A stretch of 64,000 nucleotides of DNA, taken from assembly GCF_023502235.1 (NCBI RefSeq), contig NZ_JAMFLY010000002.1, forward strand, positions 558,001-622,000, written 5' to 3'. The notes below the pieces were generated by a model, which saw nothing but the letters and a program-made list of their open reading frames with translations, did not search any database and was not told where the DNA came from. Shown here piece by piece: positions 8,326-16,612 of the stretch (its first letter is position 1; the number at the start of each line of letters is the position of its first letter). The position numbers and the translations under genes were made by a program. The stretch is from Flagellimonas myxillae. Lineage in GTDB: Bacteria > Bacteroidota > Bacteroidia > Flavobacteriales > Flavobacteriaceae.

Positions 8326-8407
8326 CGGGTATTGTTATGAAATTCACTAGCAGAAAGAAAATTACAATTTCTTTTGGGGATAATTTTACCGTCCTTGGTT
8401 TAAGATT

Positions 8408-8415
8408 TATATTTG
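8408..8415 (+). promoter_or_regulatory. -7 element upstream of the TerB-like gene
   Basis: TATATTTG, followed by C, is a perfect TAnnTTTG match 18 bp before the ATG at 8434. No TTG lies at the usual 18-21 nt spacing, so the -33 part is weak. Confidence 0.45.
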
Positions 8416-8433
8416 CCGAACAAATTTTAGTTT

Positions 8434-8856
8434 ATGCCCATTTTAGACCTTTACGAACACGGAGAACAACGAAGAAATTTGGCCCATTTCGCCACCTTGG
8501 CCAGTTTGGCCGCCGTTGATGGTGAGATCAACGAACAGGAAAAGGCCGTTTTGGACAAATTTGCGTTCCGATTGAACATCACAGACGCCGAATACAAGGA
8601 AGTGATGAAAAAGGAGAACAGATATCCAATTGAAACTCCCCACAGTTCGGAAAGAAGGTTGAAGCGACTTTTCGACTTTTTTGAATTGGCCCTTGCCGAC
8701 CAAAAAATCGATGAAGCACAAAAGGCACTTATTGTAAAGTATGCCGTAGGTTTAGGGTATTCTCCTGAGAAGGCTGAGGCTTTGATAGACAAATCCGTTG
8801 CCATCTTTACTGGAAAGATAGGTTTTGAGGATTACATGTTTCTTATGGAGAAATAG
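8434..8856 (+). CDS. TerB-like (tellurite-resistance fold) protein
   Basis: A 140-residue all-helical soluble protein. The pattern LASLAAVDGEINEQEKAVL near residues 23-41, repeated as FELALADQKIDEAQKALI further on, matches the two-fold acidic helical repeat of TerB/DjlA-N domains (given here as short motifs AAVDGEINEQE and ALADQKIDEAQ). Its role is unknown; TerB domains are found in metal-stress and membrane-associated complexes. It stands alone between a helicase (divergent) and fbp (convergent, 1 bp gap). Confidence 0.65.
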   Translation: MPILDLYEHGEQRRNLAHFATLASLAAVDGEINEQEKAVLDKFAFRLNITDAEYKEVMKKENRYPIETPHSSERRLKRLFDFFELALADQKIDEAQKALIVKYAVGLGYSPEKAEALIDKSVAIFTGKIGFEDYMFLMEK

Positions 8857-8857
8857 G

Positions 8858-9862
8858 CTAGGAATCTGACATAAATTCTTCGGCCCTTTCCACCATCTTT
8901 TTACTTCCGCAGAAAAATGGAACCCTTTCGTGTAGTTCGGTGGGTTGTATTTCCATAATTCTTTTGAAGCCGTCACTCGCCTTTCCATTGGCCTGTTCGG
9001 CAAGGAATGCCATAGGGTTGCATTCATACAGCAGACGGAGTTTTCCTTTTTGTGCCTTGCTGCTTTTGGGATATAGGTAAATTCCCCCCTTGATCATATT
9101 TCGATGGAAATCGGACACCAACGAACCTATATATCGGCTGGTGTAGGGTCTGTCGCCCTCCTCTTTTTGGCAATATTTAATATAATCCTTGACTCCCTGC
9201 GGGAAATGGATATAGTTCCCTTCATTTACCGAGTAGATTTTTCCGGTTTCTGGGAACTGCATATTGGGGTGGGAAAGATAGAAAGTTCCAATTGCGGGGT
9301 TTAGGGTAAACCCATTAACCCCATGTCCTGTGGTATAGACCAACATGGTGGAGGTCCCATAAATAATATAACCTGCGGCCACCTGGTTTTTTCCTGGTTG
9401 CAGAAAATCTTCCAAGGTCACCGGAGTGCCAACTGGAGTAACCCTACGATAGACCGAAAATATGGTTCCTACGGAAACGTTCACGTCAATATTGGAAGAT
9501 CCATCCAGAGGGTCGATGAGCACCACATATTTATTCTGATGGTTTTCGTCTTGGCTGTTGATGCTGATGAAATCGTCTTCTTCCTCTGAGGCAATGCCGC
9601 ATACAATCTCCCTGTTCTTTAGGGTTTGGATGAATTTTTCATTGGCAAGCACGTCCAACTTCTGTTGGTTTTCCCCTTGAATGTTGGTATCGCCTGCGGT
9701 TCCCAAAATATCGACCAAACCGGCCTTGTTTACCTCGTGGTTCACTACTTTGGCGGCCAATCGTATGGCGTTGATCAATTTGGAGAGCTCCCCGGTGGAG
9801 TACCTGAATTCGGTCTGGTTTTCTATAATAAATTCACCAAGGGTTTTGTGCTTACTGAACAT
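8858..9862 (-). CDS. fbp: Class 1 fructose-1,6-bisphosphatase
   Basis: Hydrolyses fructose 1,6-bisphosphate to fructose 6-phosphate in gluconeogenesis. It has 334 residues, the normal class 1 length. Metal-binding motifs are SEEEDD (E93-E95) and the signature [11 protein letters not shown] (D117, D120). Substrate-binding segments YIGS and GGIYLYP follow, with [14 protein letters not shown] near the C-terminus. It is cytosolic and monocistronic as far as the sequence shows. A promoter with TTG-N18-GATATTTG lies 27 bp upstream, divergent from the GNAT gene. Confidence 0.97.
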   Translation of the reverse strand: MFSKHKTLGEFIIENQTEFRYSTGELSKLINAIRLAAKVVNHEVNKAGLVDILGTAGDTNIQGENQQKLDVLANEKFIQTLKNREIVCGIASEEEDDFISINSQDENHQNKYVVLIDPLDGSSNIDVNVSVGTIFSVYRRVTPVGTPVTLEDFLQPGKNQVAAGYIIYGTSTMLVYTTGHGVNGFTLNPAIGTFYLSHPNMQFPETGKIYSVNEGNYIHFPQGVKDYIKYCQKEEGDRPYTSRYIGSLVSDFHRNMIKGGIYLYPKSSKAQKGKLRLLYECNPMAFLAEQANGKASDGFKRIMEIQPTELHERVPFFCGSKKMVERAEEFMSDS

Positions 9863-9888
9863 AAATACAGGGCTGTTTTATTTGAGGG

Positions 9889-9917
9889 CAAATATCGTGC
9901 ATTTTGTGAAACTACAA
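9889..9917 (-). promoter_or_regulatory. Promoter of fbp
   Basis: On the minus strand, TTG (9915-9917), an 18-nt spacer and GATATTTG (9889-9896) form a near-consensus element with one mismatch at the first base of the -7 box, 27 nt before the ATG. Confidence 0.45.
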
Positions 9918-9949
9918 CGTTTTCGCTACCATAAAGATTTAGAAATTTA

Positions 9950-9957
9950 TAACTTTG
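9950..9957 (+). promoter_or_regulatory. -7 element for the GNAT/aspartate kinase operon
   Basis: TAACTTTG is a perfect TAnnTTTG match 18 bp before the ATG at 9976. It covers the TTG at 9955 that would otherwise be a possible start codon, which argues for the downstream ATG. Confidence 0.45.
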
Positions 9958-9975
9958 AGTTTTATTTATAACAAT

Positions 9976-10470
9976 ATGGAATTTTCAATTCGAGATGCCC
10001 GCCAAGAAGACATGGGTCAGGTCTTGCGACTTATCCAGGAGTTGGCATTGTTTGAAAAAGAACCTGAACAGGTAGAGGTGACCGAGGAAGATTTGGTAAG
10101 GGATGGTTTTGGGCCCAAAAAAATGTTCCATTGTTTCGTTGCAGAACAAGCGGACAAGGTTGTTGGCATTGCCCTTATTTATCCTAGATATTCAACGTGG
10201 AAGGGCCCCATTGTGCACTTGGAGGATTTGATCGTTTCCAAGGAAATGCGTGGTAGTGGACTGGGAACGGCCCTTTTGGACGAGGTGGTAAAATACGGAC
10301 ACCGCTTGGGCGTAAGAAGAATTTCATGGGAAGTTTTGGATTGGAACGATCCCGCCATCGATTTTTATGAGAAAAAAGGTGCTGATGTAAAAAGGGATTG
10401 GGATGTGGTCCATCTGAATGAAACTGGAATTAGAACATACATAGAAAACTTGGAAGAATCTTCCATATAA
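9976..10470 (+). CDS. GNAT family N-acetyltransferase
   Basis: A 164-residue acetyl-CoA-dependent acetyltransferase. It starts IRDARQEDMGQVLRLI and carries the acetyl-CoA-binding loop MRGSGLGTALL, followed by WEVLDWN and IDFYEKKGA, the usual motif order A-B. It resembles the diamine/spermidine acetyltransferase-like subgroup, but the substrate cannot be read from the sequence. The ATG at 9976 was chosen because the upstream in-frame TTG (9955) falls in the -7 promoter box. Aspartate kinase follows 17 bp later, so they are likely co-transcribed. Confidence 0.88.
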   Translation: MEFSIRDARQEDMGQVLRLIQELALFEKEPEQVEVTEEDLVRDGFGPKKMFHCFVAEQADKVVGIALIYPRYSTWKGPIVHLEDLIVSKEMRGSGLGTALLDEVVKYGHRLGVRRISWEVLDWNDPAIDFYEKKGADVKRDWDVVHLNETGIRTYIENLEESSI

Positions 10471-10487
10471 TCATAGTAACGAAATAA

Positions 10488-11735
10488 ATGAGAGTATTTA
10501 AGTTTGGTGGCGCATCCGTCAAAGATGCCGATGCGGTAAAAAACGTAGTCAAAGTTCTTAAAGAAGTAGGTCATGAAGATACCTTGGTGGTAATTTCGGC
10601 CATGGGCAAAACCACCAATGCCATGGAAAAAGTGGTTGCCGCGTATTTCAAGGACAAAAAACAAGTGACCCCCTATATCCAAGAAGTTTGGGAATACCAT
10701 GAGGCAATTCTTTCCGAATTATTCGAAAACACGAACCATCCTGTTTACGATAAGGTCAAAACCCTTTTTGAAGAGGTCAAGGGCTTTCTTGCTTGGAACA
10801 AATCCCCCAAAAATGCCTTTGTATATGATCAAGTGGTAGGCTATGGGGAATTGGTCTCCACCACCATAATCAGCGAGTATTTGAAGGAGGTGGGACTATC
10901 CAATGTGTGGCAGGATGTCCGCAACTTGATCAAAACGAATAACAATTACAGGGATGCTATAGTCAATTGGGAACGTACCCAAGAGCAGGTGGCCAAATTG
11001 GACACCTCCAAACTCTATATTACCCAAGGTTTTTTGGGGAGCGACGACAATAACTTTACCACCACCTTGGGAAGAGAGGGTTCCGATTATACGGCGGCCA
11101 TCTTGGCTTATTGCCTTAACGCGGATTCCGTTACCATATGGAAAGATGTGCCAGGCGTGCTGAATGCTGACCCGCGAAACTTTTCCGAGACGCAGTTATT
11201 GGATGAGATTTCATATCGTGAAGCCATTGAGTTGGCATTTTATGGGGCATCAGTGATCCACCCCAAAACACTTCAACCTTTACAGCGCAAGGAAATCCCC
11301 TTGCACGTCAAATCCTTTGTAAAACCAAAGGACAATGGGACCACAGTCGGAAAAGGTATTGGGATTTCCCCTAAAGTTCCTTGTTTTATAGTTAAGAAAA
11401 ACCAGGTGTTGATCAAACTTTCCTCCTTGGACTTCTCCTTCATTGTGGAGAACAACATCAGCGATATTTTCAAACTGTTGCACGACCATAGAATGAAGGT
11501 TGACTTGATCCAGAATTCCGCCATTAGTTTTTCGGTCTGTTTGGATAACAAGTTCAATGGGTTGCAAGCTATGTTGGATGAACTAAAAAGAAAGTTCAAT
11601 GTAGTCTGTCATGAAGATGTTTCCCTTTATACCATCCGTCATTTTGATGATAAAGCTGTGAAGTCCTTGGAAAACGGACGTTCAGTTCTGGTGGAACAGC
11701 GTGGAAAAGAGACAGTTCAGCTTGTGGTAAAATAA
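10488..11735 (+). CDS. Aspartate kinase (monofunctional)
   Basis: Phosphorylates L-aspartate to open the pathway to lysine, threonine and methionine. It has 415 residues. The N-terminal KFGGASVKDADAV is the kinase signature, LGREGSDYTAA and WKDVPGVLNADPR are nucleotide and substrate contacts, and the C-terminal region from about residue 300 has the ACT-type fold (LIKLSSLDFSFIVENNISDI), the usual site of feedback inhibition. It is not fused to homoserine dehydrogenase. It sits 17 bp behind the GNAT gene. Confidence 0.93.
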   Translation: MRVFKFGGASVKDADAVKNVVKVLKEVGHEDTLVVISAMGKTTNAMEKVVAAYFKDKKQVTPYIQEVWEYHEAILSELFENTNHPVYDKVKTLFEEVKGFLAWNKSPKNAFVYDQVVGYGELVSTTIISEYLKEVGLSNVWQDVRNLIKTNNNYRDAIVNWERTQEQVAKLDTSKLYITQGFLGSDDNNFTTTLGREGSDYTAAILAYCLNADSVTIWKDVPGVLNADPRNFSETQLLDEISYREAIELAFYGASVIHPKTLQPLQRKEIPLHVKSFVKPKDNGTTVGKGIGISPKVPCFIVKKNQVLIKLSSLDFSFIVENNISDIFKLLHDHRMKVDLIQNSAISFSVCLDNKFNGLQAMLDELKRKFNVVCHEDVSLYTIRHFDDKAVKSLENGRSVLVEQRGKETVQLVVK

Positions 11736-11811
11736 TACCACTTCGTATTCAGGGTAGGCCCAATCCGATAACGGTATTTTTCTATCTTTACGATTACCTA
11801 ATATTTAATTT

Positions 11812-13611
11812 ATGGGGCTCGTTTCTGCGAAAGAGGTTGCCAAGGTCATAAATCTTGAAAAGTATGGCTTTTTAGGAACCTTTGTGGGATGGTTACTTAT
11901 GGTAGCCACCAAGATAACCACCATAAACCGTTTCTATAATAGGAACAAATCCCTGCCGGGACCTGAGTTTTTGGATGCCATCCTAGATCACTACGAAATA
12001 GATTTTGAGATTCCGGAAGAGGACCTTAAACGCTTGCCCAAAACAGGTCCTTATATCACCATAAGCAATCACCCCCTTGGGGGAATCGATGGTGTGCTCC
12101 TGTTGAAATTGATGTTACAACAGCGGGAGGATTTTAAGATTATTGCCAATTTTTTATTGCACCGGATAGAGCCGTTAAAGCCCTTTATCATGCCCGTGAA
12201 TCCTTTTGAAAATCACAAGGATGCCAAAAGTAGTATCATGGGTTTTAAAAATGCACTTTTACATCTTAAGGAAGGTCACCCCTTGGGCATCTTTCCGGCA
12301 GGGGAGGTATCTACCTACAAGGACGGAAAATTGGTTGTGGACAAACCTTGGGAGGAGGCTGCGCTCAAATTGATCCGAAAGGCCGAGGTGCCAGTGGTCC
12401 CCATTTATTTTCATGCGCGAAACAGCCGACTGTTTTACAAGCTCTCCAAGATCAATGATGTCTTCCGGACGGCTAAGTTACCTTCCGAGCTTACCTCCCA
12501 GAGTAGGCGCCCGATCAAGGTGAGAATTGGCCAACCCATTTCGGTCAAAGCACAGAATGAGGAATCTACCTTGGAATCCTTTACCGAACTGCTTCGGAAA
12601 AAGACCTACCTCCTGGCCAACGTATTTGAAAAGGAACGTCTAATTGATAAAGTCCCCACAACTCTTAAAATTCCCAAACCTCCAAAGAAAATTGCCACCC
12701 CGGTGGGTACGGAGGTCCTGCAGGGCGAGATTGACAAGCTAAGGGAGAAAGACTGTCGAATGCTGCAGAGCAAGAATTACGAGGTTTATCTGGCGCAACA
12801 GCAGGATATGCCCTTTATTCTGAATGAGATTGGCAGACAGCGCGAAATCACTTTCCGGGAAGTGGGCGAGGGGACCAACAATGCCATAGATCTGGACGGC
12901 TTTGATTCGTATTACCATCACCTTTTTCTGTGGGACGATGATGAGAAATGTATCGTTGGGGCCTACCGCATGGGATTGGGCAAAGAAATCTTCAAAAAAT
13001 ATGGGATTGATGGGTTTTACCTTCAGGATCTGTTCCGATTTGAGCCTGAGCTATATGGAATGATGGAAAAATCCATCGAAATGGGAAGAGCCTATATTGT
13101 AAAGGAATATCAGCAAAAACCTATGCCCCTGTTTTTACTTTGGAAAGGGATTGTACATACCACGCTTAGACATCCAGATCATAAATATTTGATAGGTGGG
13201 GTGAGTATAAGCAACCAATTCTCCAACTTTTCCAAATCCTTGATGATCGAATTTATGAAATCCAACTATTGGGATCCTTATGTGGCACAGTATGTTCGAC
13301 CTAAAAAGGAATTTAAGGTGCAGTTGAAGGATGCCGATAAGGAGTTCGTTTTTGATGAAACCCAAGCCGATCTTAATAAGTTTGATAAATTGATCAGCGA
13401 AGTGGAGACAGGTAGCCTTAGACTTCCCGTTTTGATCAAGAAATACATCAAACAAAATGCGAAAGTGGTGGCCTTTAATGTGGATCCCCTCTTCAATAAC
13501 TCCGTGGACGGCCTTATGTACATTAAAATTGCCGACCTACCGGAAAGTACGGTGAAACCGGTCATGGAAGAGTTTCAAGAGGAGTTGGAAAGAAAACTGG
13601 GTAATGGGTAG
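11812..13611 (+). CDS. Bifunctional OlsF-type acyltransferase (aminolipid synthesis)
   Basis: A 599-residue fusion. Residues about 1-280 form a PlsC-like O-acyltransferase with SNHPLGGID (H87 and D93, an HX5D version of the catalytic motif) and FPAGEVS (161-167). Residues about 310-599 form a GNAT/OlsB-type N-acyltransferase (YRMGLGKEIF, EMGRAYIVKEYQ, LIGGVSISNQF). This order matches OlsF, which makes acyl-oxyacyl ornithine lipids in Serratia and Flavobacterium; related Bacteroides proteins make glycine lipids. Which amino acid is acylated here is not visible. The gene overlaps the next by 8 bp. Confidence 0.85.
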   Translation: MGLVSAKEVAKVINLEKYGFLGTFVGWLLMVATKITTINRFYNRNKSLPGPEFLDAILDHYEIDFEIPEEDLKRLPKTGPYITISNHPLGGIDGVLLLKLMLQQREDFKIIANFLLHRIEPLKPFIMPVNPFENHKDAKSSIMGFKNALLHLKEGHPLGIFPAGEVSTYKDGKLVVDKPWEEAALKLIRKAEVPVVPIYFHARNSRLFYKLSKINDVFRTAKLPSELTSQSRRPIKVRIGQPISVKAQNEESTLESFTELLRKKTYLLANVFEKERLIDKVPTTLKIPKPPKKIATPVGTEVLQGEIDKLREKDCRMLQSKNYEVYLAQQQDMPFILNEIGRQREITFREVGEGTNNAIDLDGFDSYYHHLFLWDDDEKCIVGAYRMGLGKEIFKKYGIDGFYLQDLFRFEPELYGMMEKSIEMGRAYIVKEYQQKPMPLFLLWKGIVHTTLRHPDHKYLIGGVSISNQFSNFSKSLMIEFMKSNYWDPYVAQYVRPKKEFKVQLKDADKEFVFDETQADLNKFDKLISEVETGSLRLPVLIKKYIKQNAKVVAFNVDPLFNNSVDGLMYIKIADLPESTVKPVMEEFQEELERKLGNG

Positions 13612-14623
13612 TCCTAAATCCGTTTTATTTGTTGTTCTCGGTTTATGGTTCTGCCATATCCATTCCCAAGAAATTTCAGGGTTTGTTTCGGATTCCAAAA
13701 CCAAGGAACCCATTATGGGTGCGTCGGTATATTACGATGGTAGCTCCGTGGGCACCATAACCGATGCCGATGGGTTGTTTAAAATTACACAACTTGCCGG
13801 AAGCAGTGCAACGCTTGTTATACGGCACTTGGGTTACCAAACCAGGAGGTTGGATCAACCTTGGGAAACTGGGGTTCTACAGATTTCTTTGAAGGAGGAG
13901 GCCGAAAATTTGGATGAGATTATCGTTACCGCGGACCCGTTTACCCGCAAGCAGAAAATGAGGGTATTTCGGGTGGAATTTTTGGGGGATACTCCTGGGG
14001 GCAAAAATAGCAAGATCATCAACGAGCATGATATACGCTTGTTTTTTAATACCTACAACAATACGCTCTCCGCTTATAGCGACAAGCCCATAGTGATACA
14101 AAATGACTATTTGGGGTATCGCGTTTCATTCGATATCCAAGAATTTAAAATATACTTTAGGAGTACCAGTTTGGAGCGTATCAACAATATAATAAATACC
14201 CTCTACAACGGATCTACCCTGTTTTTTGATGTATCCCGGGGAAATCAGAAAATCCTAAGGCGGAGACATCGCGCTTATGAAGGTTCAAGAATGCACTTTA
14301 TGAGGTCTTGCTGGCAGGGGAATTTAAAAAGTCAAAAATTCAAAATTGCAAAGAGATTTAGGGACATTTCGGCCTCTGAATTTTTTAGTGTGGAAGCTGA
14401 TTCCCAAAAGGACTTAAAAAACATAAAGTTTTTGGGGGAGAGGTTTGTGATTTATCATAAACGGAAGGGATACTACCGATCTACCTTGCTAATTCAAAAG
14501 TCAGAGACCATTTTTTCCATAGATCGATATGGTCATTGTTCCCCATTTAAGGAATTGGTTTTTGGGGGTTATATGGCCGATTTTAGGATAGGGGATATGC
14601 TTCCTATAGACTATGGTTTATAG
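13604..14623 (+). CDS. Exported CarboxypepD_reg-like domain protein
   Basis: A 339-residue protein with an N-terminal signal peptide (LFVVLGLWFCHIHSQ, cleavage expected near residue 22). A carboxypeptidase-regulatory-like beta-sandwich follows at about 25-110 (ISGFVSDSKTKEPIMGASV, LVIRHLGYQTRR), the domain found at the start of many SusC proteins. The rest, about 115-339, is a beta-rich region of unknown function. It lacks any TonB plug or barrel. It overlaps the acyltransferase by 8 bp, so translation is probably coupled, which suggests an envelope role next to aminolipid synthesis. Confidence 0.8.
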   Translation: MGSPKSVLFVVLGLWFCHIHSQEISGFVSDSKTKEPIMGASVYYDGSSVGTITDADGLFKITQLAGSSATLVIRHLGYQTRRLDQPWETGVLQISLKEEAENLDEIIVTADPFTRKQKMRVFRVEFLGDTPGGKNSKIINEHDIRLFFNTYNNTLSAYSDKPIVIQNDYLGYRVSFDIQEFKIYFRSTSLERINNIINTLYNGSTLFFDVSRGNQKILRRRHRAYEGSRMHFMRSCWQGNLKSQKFKIAKRFRDISASEFFSVEADSQKDLKNIKFLGERFVIYHKRKGYYRSTLLIQKSETIFSIDRYGHCSPFKELVFGGYMADFRIGDMLPIDYGL

Positions 14624-14659
14624 CCATAATGGGCCGTAAGCACTTTCCAGAAATTCGAT

Positions 14660-15082
14660 TTAGTTCAGGAGTTCTTCTTTCACAAAATTGCTGCAAAACT
14701 CCTTGATTTCTTCCCGAGCTTTTAGGAATGCGGCATGTTTTACATCTTCTGTTCCCTGGACCTTTGAGGGATCAAAGAAATTATGATGGATGCGCTCAGC
14801 ATTGGGAGCTGGGATAAAGGGACAGTTTTCCTTGGCGTGATCACAGACCGTGATGATATAGTCCCAGGCGATCTCCTCGTATTCATCTACGTGGTTGGAG
14901 GTATGATGGGTGATATCAATGCCATCTTCATTCATGATGGAAACAGCTCCTGGATTTAAACCGTGTGTTTCAATCCCCGCGCTATATACATTGGCAAGCG
15001 AGTCTTGAAAATAGTTAAGGTAACCATGAGCCATTTGGCTACGGCAAGAATTTCCGGTACAAAGGACCAATATGTTTTTCAT
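14660..15082 (-). CDS. arsC: Thioredoxin-type arsenate reductase ArsC (LMW-PTPase fold)
   Basis: Reduces arsenate to arsenite in the cytosol. It has 140 residues from ATG 15082. The P-loop CTGNSCR (Cys8 to Arg14, CX5R) and the redox pair Cys80 and Cys87, spaced seven residues as in the plasmid pI258 enzyme, are all present, with a DPSKVQGT loop near residue 107. That three-cysteine arrangement separates it from plain low-molecular-weight phosphatases. An in-frame start 14 codons upstream would read through a REP-like repeat and was rejected. It is the last gene of the ars operon. Confidence 0.9.
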   Translation of the reverse strand: MKNILVLCTGNSCRSQMAHGYLNYFQDSLANVYSAGIETHGLNPGAVSIMNEDGIDITHHTSNHVDEYEEIAWDYIITVCDHAKENCPFIPAPNAERIHHNFFDPSKVQGTEDVKHAAFLKAREEIKEFCSNFVKEELLN

Positions 15083-15096
15083 TTTCTTGTTTTGTT

Positions 15097-15170
15097 CCCT
15101 CGAGCGCAGTCGAGAGATGGACAAATTTACGCTTGTTTTGCCAATGGCATTTCGACCGCGCTCGATATGG
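15097..15170. repeat. Inverted pair of REP-like sequences between ars genes
   Basis: CTCGAGCGCAGTCGAGAG near 15099-15116 and TTCGACCGCGCTCGAT at 15151-15166 are inverted, imperfect copies of the flavobacterial REP core, about 35 nt apart. They fill most of the 100-bp gap between arsC and the acetyltransferase gene and could form a hairpin in the operon transcript. Confidence 0.5.
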
Positions 15171-15182
15171 CATTGGCTTCAG

Positions 15183-15674
15183 TCAATCTTTTCCGATAGT
15201 TTTACTTCTTTTTTCGAACAGGAGATTGTCTTTCCAAACTCCGTTGCTCTTCCCTATTCGTTCCCGTTTACCAATATACCGAAACCCAACCTTTCGATGC
15301 AATTGGATACTGGGCTCGTTTTCCGGAAAAACCCCGGATTGGATAGTCCAAAAGCCGGCAGCTTCACTCTCGGCAATAAGTTTCTCTAGGAGTAGGCGGC
15401 CTACACCAGTACCTCTACTGTTCGAACCCACATATACGCTGACCTCGCCCACGCCACCATAAACACATCTGCTGGAAACAGGAGACAGCGCCGCCCATCC
15501 ATGGATCTGCCCATCTTGCTCCGCAACCAGTCTGCATGCTTCCACGTGGGCATTATCCCAAGACTCGTAGCTTGGGATTTGCTGTTCAAATGTGGCCAAA
15601 CCGGTAGCTATTCCTTCAAGATAAATCTGGGAAACTTGCTTCCAATCATTGGGTGTCATTTTGCGAATACGCAT
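15183..15674 (-). CDS. ArsN1/phosphinothricin-acetyltransferase-like GNAT
   Basis: A 163-residue GNAT protein. The C-terminal block GVFPENEPSIQLHRKVGF, then RERIG and GVWKDNLLFEKRS, is the signature of the phosphinothricin N-acetyltransferase (PAT/YncA) group, with the acetyl-CoA loop SRGTGVGRLLLE before it. Members encoded in ars operons (ArsN1) acetylate arsinothricin, an arsenical glutamate analogue. Its place between arsC and DUF6428 behind arsR makes that the likely function; PAT or methionine-sulfoximine acetylation is the alternative. Confidence 0.8.
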   Translation of the reverse strand: MRIRKMTPNDWKQVSQIYLEGIATGLATFEQQIPSYESWDNAHVEACRLVAEQDGQIHGWAALSPVSSRCVYGGVGEVSVYVGSNSRGTGVGRLLLEKLIAESEAAGFWTIQSGVFPENEPSIQLHRKVGFRYIGKRERIGKSNGVWKDNLLFEKRSKTIGKD

Positions 15675-15686
15675 AGGAAAGACAAA

Positions 15687-16184
15687 TTAACAGCAACCAC
15701 TACCTGGGTCACAACCTGTAGATGTTTCAAGCACGGCGTTTTCTGTTTTTGCTTCGACACCACAGGTTTCCTTGGCCTTGCAATCGGTTTTTTCAACCGA
15801 TAATTTTAGGGTCAATGTTCTTTGGTCCAGGGTGTAATCATCTATAAAGAGTTGGGCCGTATGGAACTCCTCATTGCTATATTCGATTTTGATTTCAGCA
15901 TCTTGGACCATGGGTTTGATTCGGTCTACTTTGTTCAAGATGGACAATGCTTTGTAAACGGTCATGTATTCCCTTTTGTCCTTTTCCGCGGGACTTTCCC
16001 AGAGTTGCACAATAGTTTCCTTCCAGAAATCGGTACCTGCACCGCAATCCACGGAGTCCACAATAATGTTCTTGACTTCGGTGATGTGATAATTGGCACC
16101 GACCAATTTCCCAGGGGTATACTCAAACAACAAGCTTTTATCTTGATGTTGTTTTAACAATGAAATAAATTCTGATGTATTCAT
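15687..16184 (-). CDS. DUF6428-like ars-operon protein
   Basis: A 165-residue protein without known function. It starts at ATG 16184, overlapping the arsR stop by 4 bp (ATGA), so the two are translationally coupled. The body is alpha/beta (YHITEVKNIIVDSVDCG, WKETIVQLWE) and the C-terminal tail is cysteine-rich with Cys in KTDCKAKETCG and CDPGSGCC, suited to binding thiol-reactive arsenite. It resembles the DUF6428 family often seen behind arsR in Bacteroidota. An arsenite-binding or sensing accessory role is inference. Confidence 0.7.
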   Translation of the reverse strand: MNTSEFISLLKQHQDKSLLFEYTPGKLVGANYHITEVKNIIVDSVDCGAGTDFWKETIVQLWESPAEKDKREYMTVYKALSILNKVDRIKPMVQDAEIKIEYSNEEFHTAQLFIDDYTLDQRTLTLKLSVEKTDCKAKETCGVEAKTENAVLETSTGCDPGSGCC

Positions 16185-16510
16185 ATCTGACAACAGTTTT
16201 GGTTAATATTTGAAAAAAACGCGTTGAAGGACTGTTGCAGTTCCTCCCAGCGTTCCTGATTTATACAATAACAAAGGTTTTTGCCCTCAAAGGTGCCCTT
16301 GAGGAGTCCAATTTTCTTGATTTCGTTAAGGTGTTGCGAAATGGTAGGTTGGGAGAGACCGATTACGTCCACCAAATCGTTGCAGATACAATTTTCCTGT
16401 CTGCTGATATATTCCAAAATGGCGATACGCGCAGGATGTGCCAAAACTTTGGCCGCTTGGGCCATTGAGTTTTGGCCAAGTGAAAAGATATGTGTTTTGG
16501 AAGCTCCCAT
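16181..16510 (-). CDS. arsR: ArsR-family arsenite-responsive repressor
   Basis: A 109-residue winged-helix repressor. LAHPARIAILEYI and the recognition helix GLSQPTISQHLNEIKKIGL are typical. The metal site of classical ArsR is present as Cys41 and Cys43 (ENCICNDL, the ELCVCDL motif), and there are further cysteines at 80, 82 and 106-107. It heads the ars operon, followed by DUF6428, the ArsN1-like gene and arsC. A 12-bp perfect palindrome 30 bp upstream is the likely operator, implying autorepression released by arsenite. Confidence 0.9.
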   Translation of the reverse strand: MGASKTHIFSLGQNSMAQAAKVLAHPARIAILEYISRQENCICNDLVDVIGLSQPTISQHLNEIKKIGLLKGTFEGKNLCYCINQERWEELQQSFNAFFSNINQNCCQI

Positions 16511-16539
16511 CTATAAATTTGATTAGAGTTTAATATTTT

Positions 16540-16551
16540 ATATTGCAATAT
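16540..16551. promoter_or_regulatory. Putative ArsR operator
   Basis: ATATTGCAATAT is a perfect 12-bp palindrome in an AT-rich leader 30 bp upstream of the arsR start. On the minus strand it overlaps TAATATTG, a near match to the -7 consensus, so binding would block the promoter. Confidence 0.45.
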
Positions 16552-16570
16552 TACGATAAAGATAATAAAC

Positions 16571-16603
16571 AAAAAAGCTAGAGAACATTTTTCTAGCTTT
16601 TTC
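16571..16603 (-). terminator. Intrinsic terminator of the DUF4870-like gene
   Basis: AAAAAGCTAGA and its complement (stem 16572-16582 with 16592-16602) enclose a 9-nt loop. On the minus strand the stem is followed by a T-rich stretch. It lies 10 bp after the stop at 16613. Confidence 0.7.
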
Positions 16604-16612
16604 TTAACCTTT

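Noticed and set aside
9955-9975. TTG start for the GNAT gene, adding seven residues
   Set aside because: The TTG lies in a perfect -7 promoter box (TAACTTTG), and family members begin at the ATG at 9976.
15083-15124. Start of arsC 14 codons further upstream
   Set aside because: Those codons read through a REP-like repeat and precede the universal start MKNILVLC.
310-16510. Insertion sequence or prophage remnants around REP-like repeats
   Set aside because: No transposase, integrase or terminal inverted repeats with target duplications were seen; only short palindromes are present.
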